A stretch of 64,000 nucleotides of DNA. Origin: Sindora glabra (Eukaryota > Streptophyta > Magnoliopsida > Fabales > Fabaceae). Below the pieces are notes generated by a model. The model was not told the DNA's origin and made no database searches. It was given only the letters and a program-made list of their open reading frames with translations. The stretch's first letter is position 1. Every line of letters begins with the position of its first letter. Positions 12,692 through 25,496 of the stretch are shown piece by piece. The DNA is taken from the NCBI GenBank assembly GCA_020226215.1, contig CM035231.1, positions 53,038,876-53,102,875 of the forward strand, read 5' to 3'. The position numbers and the translations under genes were made by a program.

Positions 12692-15600
12692 ATAATAAGA
12701 TAAATATATTCATATTATACTATTATTTTATTATAACAAATTGAATTTATTATTAAGCTTAGCCTAAATTTTACCCAAACTCAAAATTATATAAGTCAAA
12801 ATTTTAATTTTAATTTTAATTTTAACTTATACTTGCTAAAATGTCTTAAGAGTTTAGTATTCGAAGTTGTGTAATAAAATACAAATTATTAGATAAAATT
12901 ATTAAATTATTATCAAATTTTTATAATTTTATCTAATAACTTATATTTTATCGTACCACCTTAAATATCAAACTCAGCTTAGAATTCATCACTTTAGCTT
13001 CATTATATCTCATCCATTTTATCCAAAACTTACCTACAAAATCTATGGACAGATCTACGTTATGGTAAAGCTATTGGCAAAACACGAGAGACACGAGTTC
13101 CCTTGGCATTTCTCGAGGCCCCTCTGACTGAACAGGGCAGATTCACGAACGTTGAATGATGTTTCCCAGTAACAGTCACATGATAATCGCCTGGCGGGCT
13201 GCGATTTTGCTTTCCGGAAAACATAGTTCCGGCTTTTCATATGGACAAGTCAAACTAACTCATTATATTTCTTTTTTTTTTTTCCATGTGCGAGGAGATA
13301 TATTTAAAGTTTCTAGAAAAGAGATGAACATAAATTTTTTATATTAAATGATGGATTTTAATAAAAAATAATAAAATTTAAAATAAAAATTATATTTTTA
13401 TTTCTCTAAAAATAAGGAGAAAAAAAATGATCTAAATTAATATTAAGGCATCCATACCCCCAAATCTTAAAGCTCACTGTTGGTTATTTTAAAGGGTTAA
13501 TTGGTTTATAAATAACACAATAAACTTTTATCCCTTATTTGGTTGGAAGGAAAACAGAGGAGAGAGAAGAAATTTTTTTAAAATTTGAAAGGAGAAGAAA
13601 ATAGAAGAGAAAAAAAAATTATGATATTTGAATTGACTATAAATTATAACCATAAATTTTACTTTTAATAGTTTTTCTCTTTATTCAAATAAAAAATAAG
13701 AGAAAATCTTAAAAATTTCTTTCTTCTTACCCTTTTTTTTTTGTCTCCATCCAAATAAAGCCTTAAAAGAGTAATAGTATCTCATGATTTTAAAGTGAAT
13801 TAACTTATTCTACTCCCAAAATTTTAATTTAATGGACAAAATAGAATAAAGTTGTGTTCGGTATAAAAGAATGAAATGAGAAAATTTTGTTTGTTAGATA
13901 TTATGGAATAAGAATATTTATTTCGTCAAATGATAAAATTTTCTTTTCATAATAAAAGTGAAAGAATAACTATTCCATTATTTTTAAATTGAATTTATGA
14001 CCAGATTGTTATTATAAATTTTCCCAAATTCTAAAGTAATCTAAATTCTAATCAACCTTTCTCTTTTTAACGGGGATTTTTAGCAATTAGTATAATAAAT
14101 ATTTTTTAAAATTGTGACTTATTTTTTGATATGTTATTAATATTTTGTTACTAATATTAGTATCGGACTCCCACGTAGCTTTTTATTATATATATGTGTT
14201 TGTGTTTACAGCGGAAAAAAAGTTATATATTACTATTTACTATGTATTGTTATTTTATTATGTAAAATATATTTAATTATAAATTATATATATGGTCATT
14301 TATAAAAAATTTATAAATAAGTAAAAAAATTATATTACCATATTCTACATAAACATAATTTCAATTTTATAATTTTCTAAATATTTTTAAGAATATTATT
14401 ATCATTAATAATATTTTTATTTCACTTATATGGTATTTTATAATATTAAATATAATTATAAAATGATAATTACTTTTATATTTTGTTTCGTCGTTCATTC
14501 ATAACGAGAGAACTATGCTGCGCCCTTGCTATCTTCAAGGTTATCTCGTCAATAATTTCATAATTAAGGATGTATGATCTGATATAAATATATAATTGCA
14601 CAAAGTGAATTAGGACCCATATATATCAGAAAATGTGGATCAGAAGTGTTCGCAGCTCAGTAAAAGCTAGTAACCCCTCAAGACATACAAAAATTATAAA
14701 AAAAAAAAGAAAATATATAATTTTTTTAAATTATAAATTTCAATAAAAAGATAATGAATTTCAGAATAAAATTTATATTTTTATATCTTCAAAATCAATA
14801 ATAAATTATCAGAAGAAAATCGAAACGATCCGGATCCCAAATACAAAAAAAGGTGATAGAAAATTGGCAGAGGAAAAAACCAAGCCACATAGCTCTTGCA
14901 ACGCAGCCCCTTTGGCTTCACGTTTCTTTTTATGCCTCAAATCAGCTCCGCTCATCATTGTACGGAATGCAATATGATAATAATTTGCGGGACCCGGTTG
15001 CATTACTCCATGTTGTGAAGCTTGGAACTCTACGCAGAGTGGCTTCGCCCTTGAATAGCATCTACTTTGGCTGGGTTTGTGTTGCTTTTGATTTGGGCGT
15101 AAATAAAAGCAGTAATTTCTCGTGCAATATAATAATTTGATATGAATATAATAGATTTATTTAATTTACATTAATATATTAATTTATTTAAGAAATTATT
15201 TTAAATTTTTAAAAATTTTATTTAAAAATAATTAATAATTTATTTATAAATAAGTATACATAATAAAAATATAAATTTTTTTAATAAAATAATAATAAAT
15301 GTTTAAAATAATATTATATTAATAATTAAAAATATTTTTATAAAAAATTAATTAATTAAATTTAATAAATAAATTTATAATATTAATTTTATTAATTAAA
15401 ATTATTAAATAAATTAATTAATTTAAACGACATGAATTACTATGCAAAATTACTTAAAGATATTTAATTAGCTATAAATATATGCAAACAGCTTGCTCGA
15501 GGCAAAAACATAAAATATGAAATAATGATAACGTTATCAAAAGTTGACACAAGTCCATAAGGGCAAATATTTTGAATTTAACCTAAAAATTTATGTATAT

Positions 15601-17660
15601 ATTATATATTAAATTATTTGTGAGTATTTTACTGTTGTGAAAAAAAGAGAGGACAAAATGCAACTCTTTTTATGTCAATTTTTTATGAAGGTTTTTCTCT
15701 TCTATTTAAACAATTTGACAACCAAAATTCTCTACAAGCGATTAACTGGTGATCACTTTTTGGCAGACCATAAAAGATATCCACAGGAGAGAAAAAATTT
15801 TAATCTTATTATTATACTTTTTATTACATTTGACAAATTAATTATTATAATATAAAAAATTTTATGATGCACCTGTAATAATTAAATTTTATTTATTTAT
15901 AAAATATTAAATAGGATAAATAAAATTTAATAATATATTAATATAATTGATATATTAAAATTTCTTTTTTATAACGTTATAATTAAATGATTCCTATTAT
16001 AATTTGAACTAATTTACTGATCGCAAGATCGATTTATGAGAATTAAAGGACAGCTTTATAGGATGTCATGTATCTATTGGATTTGATTGGAAGGATATGG
16101 ATGTTTTCCATTGTGGATCCAACGAGGGCTGCTTAACTGCAGATGGTACTTGAAGTACTAGCGCTGGCAGCTGCTTTTTGTTAAAGTAACTTTTCTTTTC
16201 TTTCCTGTATAAAAGCCGCGCCTGGCAGGGTACTACCCCCAGCCACGGATAAGGCGAGATAAAAATGTGGGATACATTATTTTGGATGAGTAGTAAGCTA
16301 AGCATGCACTTTGGCCCGTCTAAAATACATTTTACAAAAGTGTAGAGTGAGTAATAAAAATTCACTAAAAAAATTATTATTTTTTTTATGAATTATATCA
16401 CAAAAATTTAAAAATGGGATAGTTTTATTCTTTATTAATGAAATAAAAAATTAGATAGATGTTAAAAAACTAAAAAAATTATGATAAAAAATTATGTATA
16501 ACAAAATGTCACTTTTGTTATAATCAAGTTTAGGAATAATGTTATGATATAATATAGGAAATTCTAAAACGTATTAGTATATGATGCACTAATATCTAAA
16601 AAATGTAAAATTTCATTCAACTTATACAGTACTGTACAATTTAGAAAATTTGGACCTTCAAAAGAGACTGATGTACCATACAACTGGTGTACCAAAGTCT
16701 CTCCCTATAATATATTATGCTCATGATAAATATATATATATATATAAAATTATATTGAATAAATTCTGTTCCTCAAATCTGGAGATAAATAAAATTTATA
16801 CTATTTATAATGTCTTGTTTGATGGACTTGATAAGATAGATGAATTATAATTTGACCGATTGAATTATTATGATGAACTTGTAATATTATTTTATATATT
16901 TATTTAAAATAATAATAATAATAAATATATATTATAATAATATCAATAATATTAAATTATTTATATTTAAAAACAAATTTTACATTCATTGCAATAATAT
17001 TGAGAAAAAATTTATTAAAAAATATATAATAATTAAGTAAAATTATACATAATTTAATAATAATAATTTTATTATATTAAAAAATATTTAAGTTGATATA
17101 TTTAAGAGAGTAGTATATATAAAGAAGAATAAAATTTTATTTTAATTCTTCATTAATTTCAATTGTATAAATTTCATTCTTCACAAACATTTTGTATTAA
17201 ATTTGGTACTTATAAATAATAGTTTGATTAACTTGATACATTTGTTTGGCCTTATGTTAATAGTTAATGAATCCATCAACAAAATGAATAAAATAAAATA
17301 TAAATATTATATTAGAGATGAAATTGATACTAAAAACTTATAATGATCAAATAATATAGCTTGTATTTGTGATAAAATAAGTATTATAAATAAAAATAAA
17401 AATTAAGAGTAAAATAATTTATAATAATTTAAATAATTTTCAAAGCTTTTATTTGTGTGGTAATATATACTTTGAGAAATATATTTAAATTTTTATTCAA
17501 AATAAATATCTAAATTATTATTAATTAATTCTTTTAATTTTAGATCCCTTGCAAATATAATTTACATCAATATGGTTCCTCGTAAACTTTTAACATTAAT
17601 TTTATTTATCATATATTATTTATTTATTATTTTAATTTTTATGTTTTATAGTCATTAACC
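12692..17660. other. AT-rich intergenic DNA with GC-richer islands
   Basis: No complete gene is seen. GC-richer islands stand out at about 13060-13250, 14850-15110 and 16050-16330. They contain short open frames (up to about 99 codons) that I do not recognise and that lack codon-like continuity. They could be decayed transposon or gene fragments. One MITE candidate (13534-13760) is listed separately. Confidence 0.5.
13534..13760. mobile_element. Candidate hAT-type MITE
   Basis: The left end cttatttggttggaagg and the reverse complement of the right end, ctttatttggatggaga, match at most positions. The interior is purine-rich on the left and pyrimidine-rich on the right, so the whole could fold. 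Size is about 227 bp. No 8-bp target-site duplication was found, hence the moderate confidence. Confidence 0.5.
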
Positions 17661-17668
17661 TATTAACC
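17661..17668. repeat. hAT MITE target-site duplication, left
   Basis: tattaacc, exactly repeated at 18158-18165. Eight bases is the length expected for hAT-superfamily insertions. Confidence 0.88.
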
Positions 17669-18157
17669 TAGAGATGTACATGGTTGCCCAGCTTGATAGG
17701 GGCGACTTGTAAAAATATGGTATTTGAATTTTCTTTTTTTAGTTCAATAGTCCGTTTAACTTTTTTTTTAAAGGTCCGATTATAATAGGATCGGGCTCGG
17801 GCCGAAAGGAAAAAGTTCGATAGGCCCACCTCGATCCGATTATATTAATTTATTTTTTATAATATAATTATATATAAAAAATAATTATATCTAAATATTT
17901 TTAATGTTAAAAAATTAATTTGATATAATTAAATATTTTATATATTTAAATATCATATTATTTTTTTAAATATATAATTTTTATTTATAAAAATTATTTT
18001 TTACTTAAAAATAAAAAAATAATTTATTTGGATAATCGAGCCGGCCCGATGAACCTTTCATTTAAAGATTTGGGCCGGACCGAGCCATAATTTTTTTAGA
18101 CTTTGGCTCATTTGGCCTGACCCGAAACCTGTCCGATCCGGCCCATGTATAACTCTA
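17669..18157. mobile_element. hAT-type MITE with perfect 8-bp target-site duplication
   Basis: This 489-bp non-coding element starts with tagagatgtacatgg and ends with ccatgtataactcta, giving 15-bp terminal inverted repeats with two mismatches. Subterminal regions carry GC-rich blocks on both sides (tcgggctcgggccg on the left; gagccggcccgat and ggccggaccgagcc on the right) around an AT-rich centre, typical of plant GGGCCGG-type MITEs. The flanks are an exact 8-bp duplication, tattaacc. It has no transposase and would need one in trans. Confidence 0.88.
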
Positions 18158-18165
18158 TATTAACC
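18158..18165. repeat. hAT MITE target-site duplication, right
   Basis: tattaacc, exact match of 17661-17668. Confidence 0.88.
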
Positions 18166-19130
18166 AAAATGTAAATGAAGGCATCGAATTAATTAATTTA
18201 TTATTTATGAGAGATAAAATTAATATAAAACACTTACACGGGATGAATTTGATCTAAGTAAAATTTGTGAGATTTTTACTCTATAATTTTTTAAAAAAAT
18301 CATAAAAATTTTATTATGGATTAAGATTGTGTGTATATTTATATTATATTTTATTACTATATCATTATTGTCATATGAATATATTTTTATTTGTGAAATT
18401 AACTAATAAACTAAAGTTTTATATAAAATATATTACAATATAATATAATATAATATAATAAAAAAGAAGTAAATTAGCAAAAGTAAGCTTAACTCTTCTT
18501 AACGTGGGGATTTAGGTTCAATTGCCTATAAATGCAAATTTTGGACAAAAGGGATTTTTACTAGGTTTGACGATTTACACAAATTTAGTGATTTTATGCG
18601 GGTCAAAAGCATGAAGAGGTTTCAATAGATGTCCAATTCAGAAAATAGAGCACTCTCAGGATTTATAAATTATTTCAGCTGTCTCTGGCCATAGGTATTG
18701 TCACAGTTGTGCTCATGGTTAAAGAGTTTTATTAGCCGTAGCATTTGTGGCAAAAAAAAAAAAGAAGATTATTGACGTCATGAAACCTTTTTTTTATAAT
18801 TTTTTTATCATGCTTATTTGTGCCATAAGTTAATTAGACCAGTATTCGTGTGACCAAATAGCATAACCACAAAAAGTTTTATTTTGTGGAATAATTTTAA
18901 CTATAATATAAGTAATAATTTGTTATAATAACATTTGATAAAAAAAAATTAAAGTTGCAAAATTTATTAAATAACAAACCATTAAAATGTAAATTTTAAC
19001 TTTTTAATTATTTACTTTCTGATATATTTTACCTTCTAAAACATCTCTTACCCCTAGAAAATCGAGATGCAAAGGGCATTAAATCAAGAAGAAAATGTTT
19101 TAATCTTAATTCTATACGATATCTACACAC
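18166..19130. other. Intergenic DNA upstream of the bHLH gene
   Basis: AT-rich, without a supported gene. It contains a short (TATAA)n-like run near 18430-18460. The sequence becomes less AT-rich after about 19060 as the promoter of the bHLH gene is approached. Confidence 0.6.
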
Positions 19131-19321
19131 TGGGCCTTTAAAAGTGTGGGCTCCACAACTAGACCCTTACCAAGTTACCACTGTTGAAAGGGCTAAAAAT
19201 ACAAATGGATATGGACAAAAGAACTACAGTGAGGCTCAGTCCAAACTGAAGTTACCTTCTAAGGCCCAAACTAACCAACAAGAGAAAAAGGCCACGTGCC
19301 CTCTTTCCATTCCATTATAAG
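19131..19321 (+). promoter_or_regulatory. Proximal promoter of the bHLH gene: site II-like motifs, G-box, TATA
   Basis: GGGCC/GGCCC elements of the site II (TCP-binding) type occur at 19134 (tgggcctt), about 19150 (tgggct) and 19262 (aggccca). A canonical G-box in gccacgtgcc lies at 19291-19300. A TATA-like box, cattataag, is at 19313-19321, so transcription should start about 25-35 bp downstream in a CT-rich leader. G-boxes are bound by bHLH and bZIP factors, and site II motifs often mark growth-linked expression. Both regulatory readings are inference. Confidence 0.65.
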
Positions 19322-19344
19322 CCCTCCCCCACAGCTTCTCTCTC

Positions 19345-19819
19345 CCTTAACTCCCCCACACACCTCGCCCTCTCCACTTTCTCTCTAACTCATCATCAAC
19401 TCCGACGACCGCCACCACCGTTTCCTCCGCTGCTGCCACCAACACCACCCTATCCTCTCGATATCCATCATTCTCTGTTCTATTACCTCCAAACCTATTG
19501 TTCATCTTCTCCAAGGTACCAGTTCTATATCACTCTGCTTTTGTTCTTCACATGACTTTTCATCCTCAAACAGATTGTAGTTTTGTTTCTGAAATTGGAA
19601 TCAGTTTTTTTTTCCCTTTTTTAATCATCTTCTATCTGTCAAATTTGTAAATGTTGGAATTCTTTCCTTCTGAATCTAAAAATTTGGTCTCTCTTTTCAT
19701 GTTTTCCTTCCCTTGAATCCTCGTCTCAGAACCATAAATAGAAACGATAGTTTCTTTTTCCCTTTTGTCTTCAGGATTCTCAAATTCTTGAAACAGAGTG
19801 ACATTCAGAAACGGAAAAC
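19345..19819 (+). other. 5' leader of the bHLH gene with a predicted intron 19516-19774
   Basis: The leader is strongly CT-rich with no ATG in the predicted exons. A donor at 19516 (ctccaag|gtaccag) and an acceptor ending 19774 (ttttgtcttcag|gattctc) bound a 259-bp T-rich intron typical of plants. All upstream ATGs lie inside this intron, so splicing would give an uORF-free leader. Second-exon leader is 19775-19819. The intron is predicted from signals only. Confidence 0.65.
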
Positions 19820-20467
19820 ATGGCGTCACCTCTGATTTCAAATTCCATATCTAACTCCGATCGCTTATGCGACGCCTCCAAGAGAAAGAAGAAGAGGAAG
19901 GCTCAGCTCAGGCAACACCAAGACGATCAGAACCACATCAAATGGAACTCACAAGCTCAGCAACAGATTTACTCCACTAAGCTGCGCCAAGCCTTGGCTA
20001 AAGTCAATCTCGCATCTTCTAGCTCCACCGCCAACGACGCTCCTCGTCGGGGGAAGGCGGTGCGCGAGGCCGCCGATAGAGTTCTGGCCGTTACTGCCAA
20101 GGGGAGGACTCGGTGGAGCCGAGCCATTTTGACTAACCGGCTCAAGCTCAAATTCAGGAAGCACAAGAGGCAGAGGGTGACGGCCGCCGCCGGGAGTGGC
20201 CGGTCAAAGAAGCCGAGGGTGAGTGTTTTCCGGCTTAAGGGGAAGAGTCAACCGGCTGTGCAGAGGAAAGTGCGATTTCTAGGCCGATTGGTTCCCGGTT
20301 GCCGGAAGGAACCTTGGCCGGTCCTTCTGGAAGAAACAGTCGATTACATATCGGCGCTTGAGATGCAGGTCCGAGCCATGAGTGCTCTGGCTGACTTGCT
20401 ATCTGGGTCAACTTCCGGCGGCAGCGGCGGCGCAGCCGCCTCTAGTGCCGCGCCACCGCTGAGCTGA
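19820..20467 (+). CDS. Atypical bHLH transcription regulator, AIF / bHLH147-150 group
   Basis: An intact single coding exon of 215 residues. Order: N-terminal Lys/Arg nuclear-localisation stretch (KRKKKRK, 21-27); conserved W-x-S-Q-A-Q-Q-Q-I-Y-S-T-K-L block (42-55); conserved basic block VREAADRVLAVTAKGRTRWS (81-100); second basic stretch (108-133); helix-loop-helix at about 147-194 (RKVRFLGRLVPGCR, then a helix with DYISALEMQVRAM); low-complexity Gly/Ser/Ala tail. These blocks define the plant AIF1-4 family (Arabidopsis bHLH147-150). Family members lack the DNA-contacting Glu/Arg pair of true bHLHs and act in the nucleus by dimerising with other HLH proteins, restraining brassinosteroid-linked growth. 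Length matches the family. The coding GC content is much higher than the flanks. Start: first ATG after the leader intron. Which of the four paralogues it represents cannot be told from sequence alone. Confidence 0.93.
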   Translation: MASPLISNSISNSDRLCDASKRKKKRKAQLRQHQDDQNHIKWNSQAQQQIYSTKLRQALAKVNLASSSSTANDAPRRGKAVREAADRVLAVTAKGRTRWSRAILTNRLKLKFRKHKRQRVTAAAGSGRSKKPRVSVFRLKGKSQPAVQRKVRFLGRLVPGCRKEPWPVLLEETVDYISALEMQVRAMSALADLLSGSTSGGSGGAAASSAAPPLS

Positions 20468-20790
20468 TGACGCTATATATGCGCGAGATATTGAAAATTG
20501 TCTATTTTTTTTAATTTTATTTTATTATTTGCCTACTCCATCCTCGTTCTGTCTCTTGCAAGTAAAGTTTTCTGATTAACATATTCTCTCTCTTTTCCTC
20601 TCTCTCCTGGCAATTCAATCTCAAATACTTGCCATTAATATCTCAGTTTCTTTATTCTCACTAAAAATAATATGCGTGCAATTTTATTTTTGTATTTCTT
20701 GGAATTAATAGAAATGAGAGAACATTTTGTTGTTTATTGTGCATCTGATTCTTGAATTCTTAAATCTGAATGATTTTCTTTAATAATAAA
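20468..20790 (+). other. Probable 3'UTR of the bHLH gene
   Basis: T-rich sequence follows the TGA at 20465-20467. A possible plant polyadenylation region is the AT-rich ttaataataaatataataa at about 20780, with weaker candidates near 20700. No coding continuity is seen. The end is an estimate. Confidence 0.45.
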
Positions 20791-23700
20791 TATAATAATT
20801 CATTTAATATACATTAATTAAATTTTAAATATAATAGAAAATAAAACTTCTAACATTCGGCGACTAGATCTTTAAGATGTTGGGTATATAAATAGGGATT
20901 TAAAGTTTAGGAAACTCTCGAATTTTCTTGCTTCTTTTTTTAAGATGGGGATGTGGGTTCATCATGTTTTGTACTTTGATTTACTCTATGGTGGGATGCT
21001 GAGTTAAGGAGCTTCACATTTGCTTGCCAATAGGGATTCTCAAATGTGTCATGGCAGTTTTTTTCTCAATTACCCTTGCGATGATGGTCCTTTCCTGTAG
21101 GCTTTACTATCCCATTTCTCCATTCTAGCATAAGCTTTTCAACTCCAGTTCTTACTTGCCAGTAGGGATATACATTTATGAAAAGACAGACATATAAGCC
21201 TGTTACAAGCATTGATAGAGGTCAATTTGGACTTTTGGATAAAGTTCATAACTTAACGGCACTTTTTTTACCTGCTTCGTGGGGTATAAAAAAACGGAAA
21301 ATTTAATTCCCTTCCAATTTAATCTAATTATGCTTGTATATTTTTTATTTCTAGAAATATAAACTTATTTTTATTTTTATTTAAAATAATATAAAAGAGA
21401 AAGAATGTGAGTGTAAAAAAAATTAAAGTTAGTGTATAATTTCCAAAATATAAGAAATATGAGTATAATTATTCTAGATTTAAGGAGGATGGTTGTAATT
21501 TATTCAAATAAAAATACTAAAAGTTCTGTTGCATGCACATTTTAAACTCACTCACCGTAAAATTCGTGGTTTTATGAAATTGTCTGTACATTATAAGAAG
21601 TGCATAGTACACTTTTAAATCAATAAAAATGTACAAGCCTTTCTAGGTATTATTTCCTTATTCACTTTAGATATGGAACCACACAATCTTTTATTCTGAT
21701 TAAAAATGAAATTCAACTTGGAAAGAGTAAGAATCTAAAATCGGGTGAAAACAGCATTACTAAAAATAAATTCAATTCAGTGGGAGTAATTTTCTCTTCA
21801 AACAATTTTAAAATCATACTATTATAAATTGCACTCCTTTGTATGAAGTTTTGCTTCTTGAGTACACTCATGAAATCTAAAAAAATTATATTTAAATAGC
21901 TATTTAGGAAATCAGCTCTTGATATATTCTAGAGAATAAAATAAATAATTATAATTTTTGATAAAAAATTAAAAATTAAGAATTAGGTAAATAATAAATT
22001 ATAAAAAATTTAATTTATAATTATTTTACTCTTAAAATTTTTATTAATAATTGTCATTATTTATTTTTTATTTAAAATATATCTTATATTTTAAGGGAGT
22101 TGAATCTGCGATTCAGATATTAATCATTAAGTAAATGAATTATTAAAAAAAGAGAGAGAGAGAGAAAAACTCTATCAAGCTTCAAATTTTTTTAAAAAAA
22201 TGAATTCAATCTCAAATGAATTGAATTCTCGTTTGTTTATCCTTGCACACACCCCTTTTACGCGAAGGAGAGTAACAGAGTAATACTTGTCTTCATCTTT
22301 GGATATGCACGAAGTCTGACTCCTCTGTCTGAGTGGGGAAGAATGAGTATTTAATGGCCTGTGCCGAGCATATTTAGCAGATTAGGAATATTGTGGTTAT
22401 ATATATATATATATATATAAATTAAGAAGTAAATTTTGAATATAATAAAAAATAAAATTAAAAAAATATGTATCAAATATTCCTTAAATCGAAAATTCAA
22501 CTGTGTGCTGAAATTGGACAGAGTAAGCTAACTCCACCTACTGCAAAAAGTTGCCGGAACCAGAAACATATTTATTGGACAGAATGACCTAATTCTAACA
22601 CCCCATGTGGATCAACGGCCCCACTCACTTCTTTGCATCCATCTCTTTCAAAGTTAAAAGAGAGAAGGGCAAAATAGAAGCTGAGCTTTAATGGTGTGGT
22701 TCTTCTCTTCACTTCACGTGCCCCCTTCCTCATTTGCCAAGAAAATGGCCTCAAATAAAGCCTAATGGGAGGCAGATAGGGGATGGCACTTGGTACAGGG
22801 ATTCTCCCTTGGGACATAAAGAAGGAGAGGTGTTTTTGAAGGGGAGACACCATTCTTAATTTTGGACATTGGTTAAGACGTGATTTTGGGAGTATTTCAA
22901 GTGAAATATTTCTGATACCGCTGTAAAAAGATTACACAAGAATGAGTCCTAAATTTTTACGCGGTAGCCAACCCCTGTAAAAAGAAGTGACTTTATGTCT
23001 TGAGGGAAATATTATTGAGTGTGTCTTTTTTGTATTAAATTTTTCCATACGTTGAGTATTTAATAATTCGTATTAAATTTTATATATTCAATTTAATAAT
23101 TCATAATTCATTAACAAGATTAATTTATGTACATATTAAATTTTATTCAATATGTAATAAAATTAGCTACATTACTATCATCATCATTGCAAAAGGAATA
23201 CGTGGGTTCCATGAAAGGAGCTGCTTTGGTGGGAGGGTAGCTGACATCTTTCGCCTCCTCACACTTCTACAAAATCATTAAGTAATATGTTAGTGGAAAG
23301 ATATTTGAATAATAATTTCATCGTCATAAATTCAAATCAACGTTAAAAAGATGAAAAATTACCTAAAGAGGTTGTGCATCTATCGACATCCAGCACTGGA
23401 AAAAGAGCAAGATGATCATTTTCAAAGCCAAGTGACAGTTTTCAGCCATTTTCTCCGGCGACTGCATAGTGAAACTCGTGTGACAAACCTCAAACACAAA
23501 TGTTTCTATCAACAGCAAATCAGATTCATGTAATAAAGAACAAGTGAACGAATATGAAAATTAGCAAAATTACATATATTCCCTTCCTTTTGTCGTCTCT
23601 CTTTTTCTCGAAGATGTTTGCTTCCGCAATCATGCAAAGATATTCTCACTTCGAATGGACCAATCATAGTTTGCCACTCTCTTCATCTTATCCATTCTGT

Positions 23701-24488
23701 GGGCAGCGCAGAAGCTTTCAGGTTTCAAGTGGTTTTTGTTCCAAAGGAAAAGGACAAGGGAGGCTGCCGTTTTGCAAAAAGAAGCTGTTTTGATTCTAAT
23801 TTGCTGGATACCACCAAGAATTGGTTGTTTAAGAGTTAAGAAATCTTGCTAAGCAATGTTTGTTTTTCGGCATGAAAAACATTCTTACCAAACAAGTGAT
23901 AAAAAAAAAAGTATATATTTAGACCTGTAAATATAATTATTTGATTTTTTTTAATAAAAAAATTAGAAATAGAATAAATTATTCTACTCCAAAACAGAAT
24001 TAAAGACCTGCCATCAGCATATTTAAGGATTTATAATAGTATTTATAGATTATTTGATTTTTTTAAGATCGTTAATAGCATGAATCAAGTTATATTTAAA
24101 GTATGAATGGCAAAAAACAATGAAATTTACCAGAAGAGCAAACAAGAAGTTAATATTTGTATTTTTTATGAAATGGGTAAACGACATTTCGTTTGTCAAT
24201 TTAGAGCCCTTAACATTGAATTTAGAGGTGTTAATGATATGAGTTATTAATGAGTTGTACAGGAGTTTGATTTGACTTAAACTATATATTTGATAAAAAT
24301 TAAATTTGAAATCAATTTTAGGCATTTAATTAATGAACAAATTCAATTTGTTTATTTAATAAACGGACAAGCTTAAAAATCTTACAGCTTGACTCGACTC
24401 CACTTGTTCACAATTTGCAGTAACTAGCAGCTTAACGCATATGTCGCAAACTTGCAGTAACTTGCGTACTATTAACGAATCTGATGTT

Positions 24489-24703
24489 TGGGTAGAAAAT
24501 ATTTTTTTATAAAATATAATTATAAAATATTAAAAAAATATTTTATTTATCTAATATTAAATATAAAAATTTTGAAGAGGAATTCTTTTTATTAACTATT
24601 ATTTTACATATATATTTTTTAATTATAAATATTTATGTCACTTCTTCATTAATATATATGTAAATAAATTTTTTATAAAAAATACTTTTTTTGATAAAAC
24701 AAA
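24489..24703. mobile_element. MITE-like dispersed repeat, copy A
   Basis: The left end is tgggtagaaaatattttttt. The reverse complement of the right end, gttttatcaaaaaaagtatt, is similar, giving an imperfect inverted repeat. The interior has tataattataaaatatt followed by taatatatatgtaaata. The same order recurs at about 49206-49434 in the same orientation and, more diverged, at 24715-24980. Confidence 0.5.
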
Positions 24704-24714
24704 TGATCTCAAGA

Positions 24715-24980
24715 TTTCATTTATTTTGCTGGAAAATATATTCTAAAAAAATATAATTATAAAATATCAAAATAGTAAAAAATGATTTAGATGTGTAATA
24801 TTAAATATAAATAATTTGGTGAAAATTATTTTTTAAATAGAAAATTATTTTCTTCCACTACAATAACTTTGAATATTATTTTGTTATTATAAAATATAAT
24901 TATGTATTGCATTTTTTCATTTATATCTATAAAAATATTTTTTTTTACCAAAAACATCTTTTAAATGACAAACGCAGCCT
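24715..24980. mobile_element. MITE-like dispersed repeat, copy B
   Basis: A diverged neighbour of copy A. It shares aaatataattataaaatat and the taatattaaatataaa segment and ends with ttttaccaaaaacatc, the counterpart of the right end of copy A. It is non-coding. Confidence 0.45.
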
Positions 24981-25217
24981 AAGTTACTTGACAAATACTT
25001 GAATTGAAAGCCATATTCCAAGATGAACAGTTTTTGTTTCACTAAATTACAATAACATTCGGTGGTGTATTAGCTTTTATCCTTTATATCCAACTTTATT
25101 ACATATGACAAAATCTAGTGGAATGATTGCGAATAAATTTTTTATGCTTCATATAGACACAAGCCACTGAGGTTAGCCAGACAATTTGAAGAAGGTGGAA
25201 TTTGAATAAAATTTTAG

Positions 25218-25496
25218 AACGTTTGTTTGTATATATTTTTATTTTTATTTACAGAAATATTTTTTAAAAATTATTTTTATATTTAAAAATAAAAAAAAGA
25301 GTATTGACGGTAGAGTAAATAAAAAATTATTTAATTATAAAATTATTATGAAAATAAAAAATAAATTAATAAAATATGTAAAAATTATATATTTTTTATT
25401 TTAAAAAATAAATTATCAAAATAGTTATTAAAGTAGAAATTTTATTTTAGAAAATATAAAAATAAAAATTATTTATAAAAATTATGAAACAAATAG
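25218..25496. mobile_element. Candidate AT-rich MITE
   Basis: The left end gtttgtttgtatatattttt and the right end, which reads tatgaaacaaatag, are roughly inverted, and the interior is nearly pure A/T with self-complementary runs. A similar non-coding block lies at about 38405-38700. Borders are uncertain and no target-site duplication was identified. Confidence 0.35.

Noticed and set aside
19949..20166. Two minus-strand open frames across the bHLH coding region
   Set aside because: They lie opposite an intact family-matching CDS and have no similarity of their own; they are shadows caused by its higher GC content.
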